Both the position numbers and the translations under genes were made by a program. 64,000 nucleotides of DNA, taken from NCBI GenBank assembly GCA_011365055.1, contig RDOG01000009.1:1-64000 (forward strand), given 5' to 3'. The DNA is from Promethearchaeota archaeon. Its GTDB lineage: Archaea > Asgardarchaeota > Lokiarchaeia > Helarchaeales > RDOG01. The notes beneath the pieces were generated by a model. The model was not told the DNA's origin. It saw only the letters and a list, made by a program, of their open reading frames with translations, and did not search any database. Positions 25,746-33,095 of the stretch are shown here, piece by piece; position 1 is the stretch's first letter; every line of letters starts with the position of its first letter.

Positions 25746-26360
25746 TTATTTTTCTTCTCTTAATTTCTTAATTTCTTCTTCCAATTTTGTGACTTTTCCA
25801 TCTGCAGGTTTAGCGAGACTTACACCTGTATCTAGACCAATATCTGCATCTAATTCAGCAAATGCGGAATGTAGATCTTCATCAGAAACTTGAGTATCAA
25901 CTTTTTGTTGTTGTTCCATACTTTCATGCATTAATTCCCCAGATAATTTAAATTGTTGAAAAGTCTGGTTGATGCCACTCATTAATGCTTGTAATGTAGG
26001 TAATTCTAAATTTTCTTGCATTCCTGCTAAATTTTGTTGAATGCTCATCAAAGCTAAGGCAGTTTGATTGTGAGCCTGAGCTTGTTTCAATTGATTCAAT
26101 AAATTTACTATGTTCAATCTATAACGATCGACTCCAAAAGCCATTTTTTTATTTCTAACATAATGCTCTAAGTATAATTTTGCTGAATCATCTTCTCCCT
26201 CAAGTCTGTACTCGCGAGCTCGATCGAAGTTTTTTCTTGCTTCTGCTAAAAGAGATTTTCTTTGACGATCTAAATTCTTTGTAAAAATATCTATATTTAA
26301 AATTAGTTTTTCTAAGTTTCCTTTTCCTTTAATAAACTTGATGAATTTCTTCATTGCCAT
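25746..26360 (-). CDS. ESCRT-III (Snf7-domain) protein, CHMP1-3 type, copy 2
   Basis: 204 residues, mostly helical. A basic N terminus (MAMKKFIKFIKGKGN) suits membrane binding, helices 1-2 make the long hairpin (DRQRKSLLAEARKNFDRARE; residues 60-95), and the acidic C-terminal half contains SAFAELDADIGLDTG. The tail L193-x2-E196-I197-x2-L200-R201 resembles the MIM1 motif that binds the Vps4 MIT domain. The layout follows eukaryotic CHMP1/2/3. It should polymerise on membranes for scission or cell division. The ATG is 10 bases after the stop of its paralogue, so both are one transcript. Confidence 0.92.
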   Translation of the reverse strand: MAMKKFIKFIKGKGNLEKLILNIDIFTKNLDRQRKSLLAEARKNFDRAREYRLEGEDDSAKLYLEHYVRNKKMAFGVDRYRLNIVNLLNQLKQAQAHNQTALALMSIQQNLAGMQENLELPTLQALMSGINQTFQQFKLSGELMHESMEQQQKVDTQVSDEDLHSAFAELDADIGLDTGVSLAKPADGKVTKLEEEIKKLREEK

Positions 26361-26370
26361 GAGATCTCAC

Positions 26371-26976
26371 CTATTCTTTTCCCTTTAATTTCCTAATTTC
26401 ATCTTCCAATTTGGAAACTTTTCCTGATGCGGGTCTTTTTAATGAATGACCTGTTTCAACCCCAATTTCAGCATCTAATTCTGCTAAACCATCTTCAATT
26501 TCGGAAGTTTTTACTTCCGTATTAACAAAGGCCTCATCTATTCCTTCCTCAATTAACTCCCCAATAATATCAAATTGATTTAGGCTATTTTGAATTCCAC
26601 GCATTGATTGATTTAATTTAGGCAATTGAATTGTTTTTTGTAATCCATTAAGAACTCCTGCCATTTTTCCAAGATGTTTTGCCATGGTGTTATAATTATT
26701 TGCAGTATTTAATTGCACTATTAATCCATCAATGTTCATTCGATACGATTCAAGTGCAGCATGCCATTTTTGATATCTGACTCTAGACTCAATATATTTC
26801 CTTGCGAGCGTGTCGTTTCCTTCTTTTTTTGCACGTTTAGCCAATTTATATTGCTCCTTTACTTTTTTTTCCATATCTCTGCTCTGATATTTTAGTTCCC
26901 TTGAGAAAACTTGTACTTTAGTAATCATCTTTTTTAAATTATTACCGCCTTTCAACCAACTTATCAATTTTTCCAT
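26371..26976 (-). CDS. ESCRT-III (Snf7-domain) protein, CHMP1-3 type, copy 1
   Basis: Paralogue of the next gene, 201 residues. It has a basic start (MEKLISWLKGGNNLKKM), the helical hairpin (MEKKVKEQYKLAKRAKKEG, then ARKYIESRVRYQKWHAAL), and a CHMP1-like middle (HLGKMAGVLNGLQKTIQLP). The tail GLAELDAEIGVETGHSLKRP continues to KVSKLEDEIRKLK, with L190, I194, L197 and K198 as a MIM1-like pattern. Tails of the two paralogues are more alike than their bodies, which indicates selection for the same partner, presumably Vps4. Divergent from the Vps4 gene over 190 bases. Confidence 0.93.
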   Translation of the reverse strand: MEKLISWLKGGNNLKKMITKVQVFSRELKYQSRDMEKKVKEQYKLAKRAKKEGNDTLARKYIESRVRYQKWHAALESYRMNIDGLIVQLNTANNYNTMAKHLGKMAGVLNGLQKTIQLPKLNQSMRGIQNSLNQFDIIGELIEEGIDEAFVNTEVKTSEIEDGLAELDAEIGVETGHSLKRPASGKVSKLEDEIRKLKGKE

Positions 26977-27168
26977 TAATATTACACGCCTAAAACTCTA
27001 ATTAATAAAATTTTATTACGTATAGAATATTCATATTCTTTATTAATATATAATATATCAAAATTTAATAAATAAAATGATATAAATAAACAGAAATTAC
27101 CTAAAATATAAAGTTTTTAAATTAGGCAATAGTATTTTTGAATAGTAATAAAGAAAAAAGGGGCTCTT

Positions 27169-28338
27169 ATGTCTTTAAAGGACAAGTATTTTAAGATAGC
27201 AGCAGTTAAAGCTAATGAGGCTTTAGCACTTGAGGAAAAGGAGGATTTTAAAAGCGCTAAAGCAAAATATATAGAAGCAGCGGAATTATTAATGGAATTC
27301 ATTAAAATTAACAAGAATTTAACTATTCAGAAACTTTGTGAAGAACGTATTGAATCTTATATAAAAAGAGCAAAAGATCTTGAAGGTGCGCTTGGGGATG
27401 ATTCAATTGAGATTGGGGAAGATGGAAAGCCTAAAAAGAAGATTAAATCAAAAGAAGAAGAAAAACTAGCTGCTGCAATTGCCGATACTATTGTTTCTGA
27501 AAAACCAAATGTTAGATGGGATGATGTTGCAAATCTAGAAGTAGCCAAACAAGCACTTCGTGAAGCAATAATTCTACCAATGAAACGGCCAGACCTATTT
27601 AAGGGTGCAAGAAAACCTTGGAAAGGAGTCTTATTATTTGGTCCACCTGGATGCGGTAAAACCATGATCGCAAAAGCAGTGGCGAATGAAGTGGACGCTA
27701 CATTTTTTAATGCAGATTCAGGATCATTAGTTTCAAAATGGCTTGGAGAATCTGAAAGATTAATTAAGCAATTATTTAAACTTGCTAGAGAAAATGCACC
27801 TTCCTTAATATTTATGGACGAAGTTGATTCTCTAACAACAACTAGAGGAGGATCTAGTGGAGAAGGTGGTGGTGAAAGGCGGATTAAAACTCAATTATTA
27901 CAAGAAATAGATGGTGTAGCTAGTGGTGAGGCTCGTTTAGTAGTTTTAGGAGCAACAAATACTCCTTGGGAAATCGATGCTGCAATGAGACGCAGGTTTG
28001 AAAAGCGAATTTATATCGGACTTCCAGAATTGGAAGCAAGAATAGCACTTTTTAAGATTCATACAAAAGGAGTTGAATTAGATTCCAGCGTTAATTTTAA
28101 AGAATTGGCTAATTTAACAGAGGGTTATTCTGGTTCAGATATTTCAATGTTATGTAGAGAAAGTATTATGAATCCGGTGAGGGAGCTAGATGTTTTGGGA
28201 AATATTGAGGAGATAGAAAAAACAAGAGCTGTTTTTAAGGAGGATTTCCTAGGTTCAATTGAATTAGTTAAGCCAACGGTTTCTAAAAACGAGTTAAAAA
28301 AATATACGGATTGGGCAGATGAGTTTGGAGGAATATAG
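27169..28338 (+). CDS. vps4: Vps4-like AAA ATPase with N-terminal MIT domain
   Basis: Disassembles or remodels ESCRT-III polymers with ATP. Residues 1-72 form a three-helix MIT domain (YFKIAAVKANEALALEEKED, FKSAKAKYIEAAELLMEF). The AAA module carries Walker A GPPGCGKT (158-165), pore-loop residues KWLG (190-193), Walker B LIFMDEVD (213-220) and arginine fingers in MRRRFEKR (273-280). The C-terminal helices end with YTDWADEFGGI, like the Vps4 C-terminal helix. 389 residues is close to the eukaryotic 435. It heads a two-gene transcript with the Vps25-like gene 11 bases downstream. Confidence 0.96.
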   Translation: MSLKDKYFKIAAVKANEALALEEKEDFKSAKAKYIEAAELLMEFIKINKNLTIQKLCEERIESYIKRAKDLEGALGDDSIEIGEDGKPKKKIKSKEEEKLAAAIADTIVSEKPNVRWDDVANLEVAKQALREAIILPMKRPDLFKGARKPWKGVLLFGPPGCGKTMIAKAVANEVDATFFNADSGSLVSKWLGESERLIKQLFKLARENAPSLIFMDEVDSLTTTRGGSSGEGGGERRIKTQLLQEIDGVASGEARLVVLGATNTPWEIDAAMRRRFEKRIYIGLPELEARIALFKIHTKGVELDSSVNFKELANLTEGYSGSDISMLCRESIMNPVRELDVLGNIEEIEKTRAVFKEDFLGSIELVKPTVSKNELKKYTDWADEFGGI

Positions 28339-28349
28339 AGGTAATTTAT

Positions 28350-29135
28350 ATGGCAGAAAAAGAAAAAGATCAGACTATAGAGGAACTTGAAGAAGAAGTA
28401 AGAAGAATAACTGGCGAAATTAACGATAAAACTTCTAAAATAAAAGATAAATTAGAAAAGACTTCTAATGTTATTGATAGAAAATTATACGAAGAAGAAG
28501 TCGAAAAGAGAAAATATTTGGAAAAACGAGTTGAAGAACTCGAAAATAAGATAGAAAAACTACAACAAAAACTTGCTGCCAAGACCAAGAAGCAGACAAC
28601 TCATGATGAAATTATCGAAAAATTAAAGAAAAAACATAAATTTGCATATAATCCAGAAAGATATCCTTGGATGTATACAATTTCAGAAAAGGATAAGAAT
28701 AGTTGGCTTGAGGAATGGAGTAATTTTTTATTTGATTTTGCTAAAGAATTTACAATTCATATTGTTGATGTTGCATATCTTTCAACTCAAGCACCGTTTA
28801 GTGCATTTAAAGAAAATAGGGAAAAATATCTTTTAGAAATTATGAATTATCTAGCTAAAAACACGCAATTAGCTATGTGGATCGATACCAAAAAACATCG
28901 ATTACGAATATATTGGTTTTCATTAGATGATTGGGGAGATAAATTACTTGATTACATGTTTCTTAATGGAGAAGAAATAGCCACACTAAGAGACATCAAA
29001 GATGTAGGAAAAGATATTGCAAAAGGATTTGATACATTACCATCAGATGATCTTAAAAAAATCATAAAAATTTTAGAAGATAGGAAAAAAGCAAGATGGA
29101 TTGACAAACAAACTGTTAAATTCTTACACGACTAG
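28350..29135 (+). CDS. vps25: ESCRT-II Vps25-like protein with N-terminal coiled coil
   Basis: 261 residues. Residues 1-95 are a charged coiled coil (EELEEEVRRITGEI; LEKRVEELENKIEKLQQKL). The rest resembles eukaryotic Vps25, two winged helices: YPWMYTIS at 105-112 in the position of the PPFF strand, SWLEEWSNFLFDFAKEF, MWIDTKKHRLRIYWFSLDDW (Vps25 has a comparable W-R-P-E-E-W end of the first winged helix), then FDTLPSDDLKKIIKILEDRK and a final VKFLHD, like the VKFF ending. The family bridges ubiquitin-binding ESCRT-I to ESCRT-III. The coiled-coil extension is not in eukaryotic Vps25. Its last bases overlap the converging UEV gene by 12. Confidence 0.85.
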   Translation: MAEKEKDQTIEELEEEVRRITGEINDKTSKIKDKLEKTSNVIDRKLYEEEVEKRKYLEKRVEELENKIEKLQQKLAAKTKKQTTHDEIIEKLKKKHKFAYNPERYPWMYTISEKDKNSWLEEWSNFLFDFAKEFTIHIVDVAYLSTQAPFSAFKENREKYLLEIMNYLAKNTQLAMWIDTKKHRLRIYWFSLDDWGDKLLDYMFLNGEEIATLRDIKDVGKDIAKGFDTLPSDDLKKIIKILEDRKKARWIDKQTVKFLHD

Positions 29136-29681
29136 TTTCTTGATTTCTTCAATTTTTTTAATTTCAGTCAAATACCGTGAAAAAAGTGTTTTATATGATT
29201 TTTGGGTAATCTTTTTTTGTTTCTTATAGATTTTTAAAGTTTCAATTAATTCATTAAGAGCTTTTTTTTCTAATTCGGTGTTAAAAAAAACTGGAGGTTC
29301 ATAAGATTCAATTACTTCATTTTGAGATCTTTCTTGTTTGGATTTATTATTTTTGCCCTTCTTGAATTTTGGAAAATTTTTATTAAAATGTACCAAAACA
29401 GAATTAATTATTTGATAGATATGAAGATTTTCATTCCAATTTGCTAATAATGGAATCATAATCTTCTTATTTTTTATAAATTTATGGTCAAATTCTTCTT
29501 CAGTCATTATTTTTGGTTTAGATTTTGGAAAATTCTCAGGTATTTTAATTAAAATGTTTATTTTTTCCTTATTTTTTAAAGTAACTTGACCTCTCCAATT
29601 TCGCAAATTACCCTCAATTGGTTTTAAAAAAGGAAATCTTTTATATAAAAACTCCGCTTCTTTATAAATTATTTCTTCCAT
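29124..29681 (-). CDS. ESCRT-I Tsg101/Vps23-like protein: E2-variant (UEV) plus steadiness-box-like domain
   Basis: 185 residues. Residues 1-105 have the E2 fold (FLKPIEGNLRNWRGQVTLKN, paralleling GFKPVEGDLRRWRGFILG of the true E2; then IPENFPKSKPKI) but no HPN and no cysteine at the active-site position (KKIMIPLLANWNENLHI), hence a UEV able to bind but not conjugate ubiquitin. After a charged linker with YEPP, residues 135-185 (LEKKALNELIETLKIYKKQK, KSYKTLFSRYLTEIKKIEEI) resemble the steadiness box of Tsg101. This makes a short ESCRT-I subunit. The steadiness-box match is by pattern only. Confidence 0.75.
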   Translation of the reverse strand: MEEIIYKEAEFLYKRFPFLKPIEGNLRNWRGQVTLKNKEKINILIKIPENFPKSKPKIMTEEEFDHKFIKNKKIMIPLLANWNENLHIYQIINSVLVHFNKNFPKFKKGKNNKSKQERSQNEVIESYEPPVFFNTELEKKALNELIETLKIYKKQKKITQKSYKTLFSRYLTEIKKIEEIKKLVV

Positions 29682-29698
29682 TTAGATAGATGCCTTCT

Positions 29699-30118
29699 TT
29701 ATTTAATCCCTGCGCCTCGCATAAAATGATGAATGCTATCAGCAATCACAATCTTCATACTTTTCTCAAAATTCTTTATTTCATTACTTAAGTTCTCTAT
29801 TCTTTTATTAACATCTGAAAAACTTGCTTCTACTTTTTCTTCTAATTTTTGTAATTTAAGTGATAATATTTCGCTAGTTATGACTTTTTCAGCAAAAATT
29901 TTTTTAAACACCTTAAGTTCGTTCTCAATACTTTCCATTTTATTAATTACCTCTTTCTTTATTTCCTCGTGATTTAAAATAACTTCATCGTTGATTAAAT
30001 TAAGTGCATGCGCAATTTTTTTTATGCTTTCGAGATTAGGTACTAGACCAGCAGGAGTTTCAATTGCTTCAATTTCAATTTTAATTTCTTTTGAATCAGA
30101 AGGTCCCAAATTTATCAC
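29699..30118 (-). CDS. coiled-coil protein of unknown function in the ESCRT island
   Basis: 139 residues, not recognised. The N-terminal 30 residues are acidic with IEIEAIETPAGLVPNLESI, followed by long heptad-rich helices (residues 45-125: EEIKKEVINKMESIENELKV, LKLQKLEEKVEASFSDVNKR) and a distinctive basic C-terminal end, SIHHFMRGAGIK. It lies 17 bases after HerA stops and 17 bases before the UEV gene, so HerA, this gene and UEV appear to form one transcript. It could be an adaptor between membrane or HerA and the ESCRT proteins; that is a guess from position. Confidence 0.65.
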   Translation of the reverse strand: MINLGPSDSKEIKIEIEAIETPAGLVPNLESIKKIAHALNLINDEVILNHEEIKKEVINKMESIENELKVFKKIFAEKVITSEILSLKLQKLEEKVEASFSDVNKRIENLSNEIKNFEKSMKIVIADSIHHFMRGAGIK

Positions 30119-30135
30119 TATATTAAATAATTTTT

Positions 30136-31560
30136 CTATAAATAATCATCAATGTTTACTCTTTGTTGCTTTGCGATATCTTTTACTTTTTCTAATAATT
30201 TTAAAGCTTCTAAGAATTTTTCTTTCTCTTTATTTAGTGCAAGCTTTAAATTTAAAATTTCATCTTCCAATTCCTTTGCTTTTTTATTGGATATACTTCC
30301 AGAAGATCTAATTTCATTTAATAAATTTTTTGCATGTTCTAAGTCTGATTGCGATTTAGCAGATAATAATCTAGCCTTTCTTTCTTCTAAGGATTCCCTT
30401 TCTTTATCACTAATAAAATCTAAGGGATTAAATCCCGTCCCACCATGTTTAGTCATTCTTGATCTCACTTTGATTATAAGGGGAATTTTTTCTATACTTT
30501 CTCCAGTAAGTATTGCCTCACCAGGTTCAAGCTCTTGTATATCATTCTGCCATTCGCTCGAAAGACCTTCTGAACTTTTTACGGTGATATCTACATCTCT
30601 TATATCTGTCAATTGATGGATGATCCATGTTCCCGCTTGAGCACGAATTGTAGTGTCTAATAATTGTGGTTTTTGTGTAACTATTATTAAATTTGCTCCA
30701 AATTTTCTCCCTTCTTGTGAAAACAGTTGTATTAATTCAGATGTTTCAGTTCTTTTTTTTCCTGCAAATAAATGAGCTTCATCAATAATGCAGAAGAAAG
30801 GTTGAATTTGACCAGATACTGAGGCATCGTATAAACGCTTTAATGTTTCCTTAGTAATATATTCTTGTATCTCTAAATCTAAACCCCTCAAATTTATAAT
30901 GGTACACTGATTTGAAACAATTAAATCACTTGGATCTGACGTCAATAAAAATTCTATAGGAACATCGCCACCAGTATTTATCGTCAAGTCCGTAAACTCA
31001 ATGATTTGATTTAAAAAAGATTTAGGAGTAACATTAAAAATATCATTAGAATCTTGACTAGCAACTTTCAAGCTAGAATATTCACCGTGTCTATCAAATA
31101 TAATAATTGGAATACCTTTTTCCAAAATTTCCTCAATTAATACGCCCACCGTATAAGACTTACCCGAACCAGATTTCCCAGTTATAAAAATTCTTCCTAA
31201 TTTTTTTACTTTGAGCATGATTTGATAAGGATAGTCCCTTAATTTCCCTAAATATACTCCTTCTTCCCTAGAGGTGGATATTCCTAGCTTTTGGCGAATT
31301 ATTTCTTCAGGTGCAAGAAAAGCTCTTGATTTCGGTTTAAAAGGGGTTCTAGGAGCTTTTCCCACAACAGAACATTTTGCCTCGATATTTCCTTTATCAT
31401 TCCATATTTCTTTAACTATTAATAAAAAATTAATCCCTTCATTTTCAACTTGAATATAATCATTTTTTTTAAGTATTTGGTTAATTATTTTTAATTGAAC
31501 ATCATTTGTTCCAGTTTTACCAACTAACTCGCCAACTTCAATTAAATTAGGCATGTTCAT
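30136..31560 (-). CDS. HerA-type ATPase (FtsK-HerA superfamily)
   Basis: 474 residues. A HAS-barrel-like N-terminal domain (about 5-70) precedes the ATPase: Walker A GKSGSGKS (128-135) with following VGVLIEEILEKGIPIIIFDR, Walker B and sensor part FFCIIDEAHLFAGKK, then RKFGANLIIVTQKPQLLDTT and arginine-rich VKSSEGLSSEW. A helical C-terminal coil ends the protein (LEDEILNLKLALNKEKEKFL). HerA enzymes form hexamers that pump DNA, normally with the nuclease NurA for end resection. No NurA, Mre11 or Rad50 is adjacent here; instead it is in the ESCRT block. Confidence 0.9.
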   Translation of the reverse strand: MNMPNLIEVGELVGKTGTNDVQLKIINQILKKNDYIQVENEGINFLLIVKEIWNDKGNIEAKCSVVGKAPRTPFKPKSRAFLAPEEIIRQKLGISTSREEGVYLGKLRDYPYQIMLKVKKLGRIFITGKSGSGKSYTVGVLIEEILEKGIPIIIFDRHGEYSSLKVASQDSNDIFNVTPKSFLNQIIEFTDLTINTGGDVPIEFLLTSDPSDLIVSNQCTIINLRGLDLEIQEYITKETLKRLYDASVSGQIQPFFCIIDEAHLFAGKKRTETSELIQLFSQEGRKFGANLIIVTQKPQLLDTTIRAQAGTWIIHQLTDIRDVDITVKSSEGLSSEWQNDIQELEPGEAILTGESIEKIPLIIKVRSRMTKHGGTGFNPLDFISDKERESLEERKARLLSAKSQSDLEHAKNLLNEIRSSGSISNKKAKELEDEILNLKLALNKEKEKFLEALKLLEKVKDIAKQQRVNIDDYL

Positions 31561-31775
31561 TATATATTATCTCCCAGTTAAAGAAAATAAATCTAATATT
31601 TATCTGGTTATATTTGTTAATATAATTTATTATTTCAGCAATACCGCAATAAAAACTATTTTTAATTAAGTTTTCAATAAAGTAAACTAAATATAAAAGT
31701 AAGACAATGAACTAGTTGAATAAGTTAATATAAAATTACGAAATAAAAAGTTAAATTTCTTAATGGGTGAATTAA

Positions 31776-32375
31776 TTGGGTTTCTTGAATAGAGGTAAAA
31801 AAAAGGAGCAGGTTATTGCAGAATTAAGGCAAACTATTAATAAAATGAATTTGAGACAAAGAAAATTTGAGAAAGATTCAACTAAAATGAGGGCAAAAGC
31901 TAAACAATATGCAAAAACTAATAGGAATTTGGCAAAACAGTACTTAATGAGATACAATAAAGCTCAAGTGAATCAAAAGAAATACGATGGATTTATCATG
32001 AAGCTCGAAGATAGAATTCTTGCTTTAGAAGCTGCAGAAGATACGAATGAAATTGGAAAAGCAATGATTTCAGCGAGGGACATGATGAAAAAGAGTATTA
32101 ATGTTATGAGTCGAGAAAAAGCAATTGAAATTGAAATGGAATCAAAACAAATGATGGATGAAATTGACCAAGCAGGAGAAGTATTTTCCGATATTGAGGA
32201 TTTAGAACTTGACGACGAAGATTATGAAGCTCAATTAGATGAATTAGAAGCAGAAGAAATTCTTGATGAGGAGATTCTACCAGATATACCAGACGAACCA
32301 GTAAAAGTAAAAGATAAAACCAAAGTTAAGAAAGATCTCGAAGATTTAAAAAGAGAATTAGATATTGATGACTAA
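31776..32375 (+). CDS. ESCRT-III (Snf7-domain) protein, CHMP4/Vps32 type
   Basis: 199 residues from a TTG start. Basic N terminus MGFLNRGKKKEQVIAELRQT, long helical hairpin (KQYAKTNRNLAKQYLMRYNK; KKYDGFIMKLEDRILALEAA), then DTNEIGKAM, closely following the CHMP4 stretch that ends NTNTEVLKNM. A strongly acidic segment (LELDDEDYEAQLDELEAEEI) is followed by LPDIPDEPVK, reminiscent of the CHMP4 proline-containing MIM2 region, and a terminal helix DLEDLKRELDI. It is clearly a different class from the two at 25.7-27 kb. Divergent from HerA, with a 215-base gap. Confidence 0.88.
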   Translation: MGFLNRGKKKEQVIAELRQTINKMNLRQRKFEKDSTKMRAKAKQYAKTNRNLAKQYLMRYNKAQVNQKKYDGFIMKLEDRILALEAAEDTNEIGKAMISARDMMKKSINVMSREKAIEIEMESKQMMDEIDQAGEVFSDIEDLELDDEDYEAQLDELEAEEILDEEILPDIPDEPVKVKDKTKVKKDLEDLKRELDIDD

Positions 32376-32578
32376 GTTGTTGGACTTATAGGTGGTAAAA
32401 ATATCAACGCTAATAATACAACGACAATTAATAACACGCTCATTATTAAGGTAGCTTTTGGTCCTACTTTTATACCTCTAGATTCTTCTTGAAAAAATCT
32501 AATTAAACCAGCGCCAGCAAAAGGCATGGGACCTTCTCTAGATCTTCGTTTTTGTCTTCTTCCTTGTTTTTTACTCAA
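32372..32578 (-). CDS. Sec61beta/SecG-type translocase subunit
   Basis: 68 residues with a basic N terminus (MSKKQGRRQKRRSREGP), the archaeal Sec61beta motif MPFAGAGLIRFFQEESRGIK, and one C-terminal membrane helix (about residues 43-63, TLIMSVLLIVVVLLALIFLP). This is the small tail-anchored subunit of the SecY channel. Its stop lies opposite the last bases of the CHMP4-type gene (overlap 4 bases, converging). Confidence 0.93.
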   Translation of the reverse strand: MSKKQGRRQKRRSREGPMPFAGAGLIRFFQEESRGIKVGPKATLIMSVLLIVVVLLALIFLPPISPTT

Positions 32579-32695
32579 AAAAACCGCCTAATATATAGAA
32601 ATTATCTTAATCTTTCAAGTTAAGCTTAATAATTAAATTTATCTAACTTATGCAATCCATAGATTTCTTATTAAATTTATCGAATTGAGGAAATT

Positions 32696-32989
32696 ATGAT
32701 GAAAATTAATGAATTTCAACAATTAATGAAAGACATCTACTTTGAGAGAGATCAAAAAAGAGGAGTTGAAAAGACTTTTATCTGGCTCGTGGAAGAAGTT
32801 GGTGAGCTTGCAAAAACGTTTAATAAAAGATATGAAAAAGATGAAATTGATTCGGAGTTTGCGGATGTCTTAGCGTGGTTATGTTCTGTTGCTAATCTTT
32901 TAAATGTTAATTTGGAGGAGATGGTAACAAAAAAATATTCCAACTGTCCCAGATGTAAGAAAAAACCTTGTAAATGTGAAATTATGTAA
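32696..32989 (+). CDS. MazG-like nucleotide pyrophosphohydrolase
   Basis: 97 residues. The conserved helix pair of the all-alpha NTP pyrophosphatase superfamily is seen: KTFIWLVEEVGELAKTFNKR with the E-x2-E metal-binding pattern, and DEIDSEFADVLAWLCSVAN with E-x2-D. The C terminus is a cysteine cluster (CPRCKKKPCKC) that may bind zinc, found in several archaeal relatives. It probably clears non-canonical or excess nucleotides. The stand-alone gene is preceded by GAGG-type ribosome-binding signal. Confidence 0.88.
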   Translation: MMKINEFQQLMKDIYFERDQKRGVEKTFIWLVEEVGELAKTFNKRYEKDEIDSEFADVLAWLCSVANLLNVNLEEMVTKKYSNCPRCKKKPCKCEIM

Positions 32990-33082
32990 TAAATTTAAAC
33001 AGATATTTATAAATAAGAAAAAATACAAATAATTAAGAAATGAAAATAATTTCTTTTTCTTTCCTAAAACTTTTTTGAAAAT

Positions 33083-33088
33083 GGAGAT
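33083..33088 (+). promoter_or_regulatory. ribosome-binding site deciding the CBS-protein start
   Basis: GGAGAT, 7 bases before ATG 33096. It lies within the longer in-frame stretch that opens at 33075 and argues for the shorter protein. Confidence 0.55.
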
Positions 33089-33095
33089 CGTTTTT

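Noticed and set aside
30152..30616. Long plus-strand open frame opposite HerA
   Set aside because: Hydrophobic and serine-phenylalanine rich, as expected from the complement of a lysine- and glutamate-rich gene; HerA is unmistakable on the other strand.
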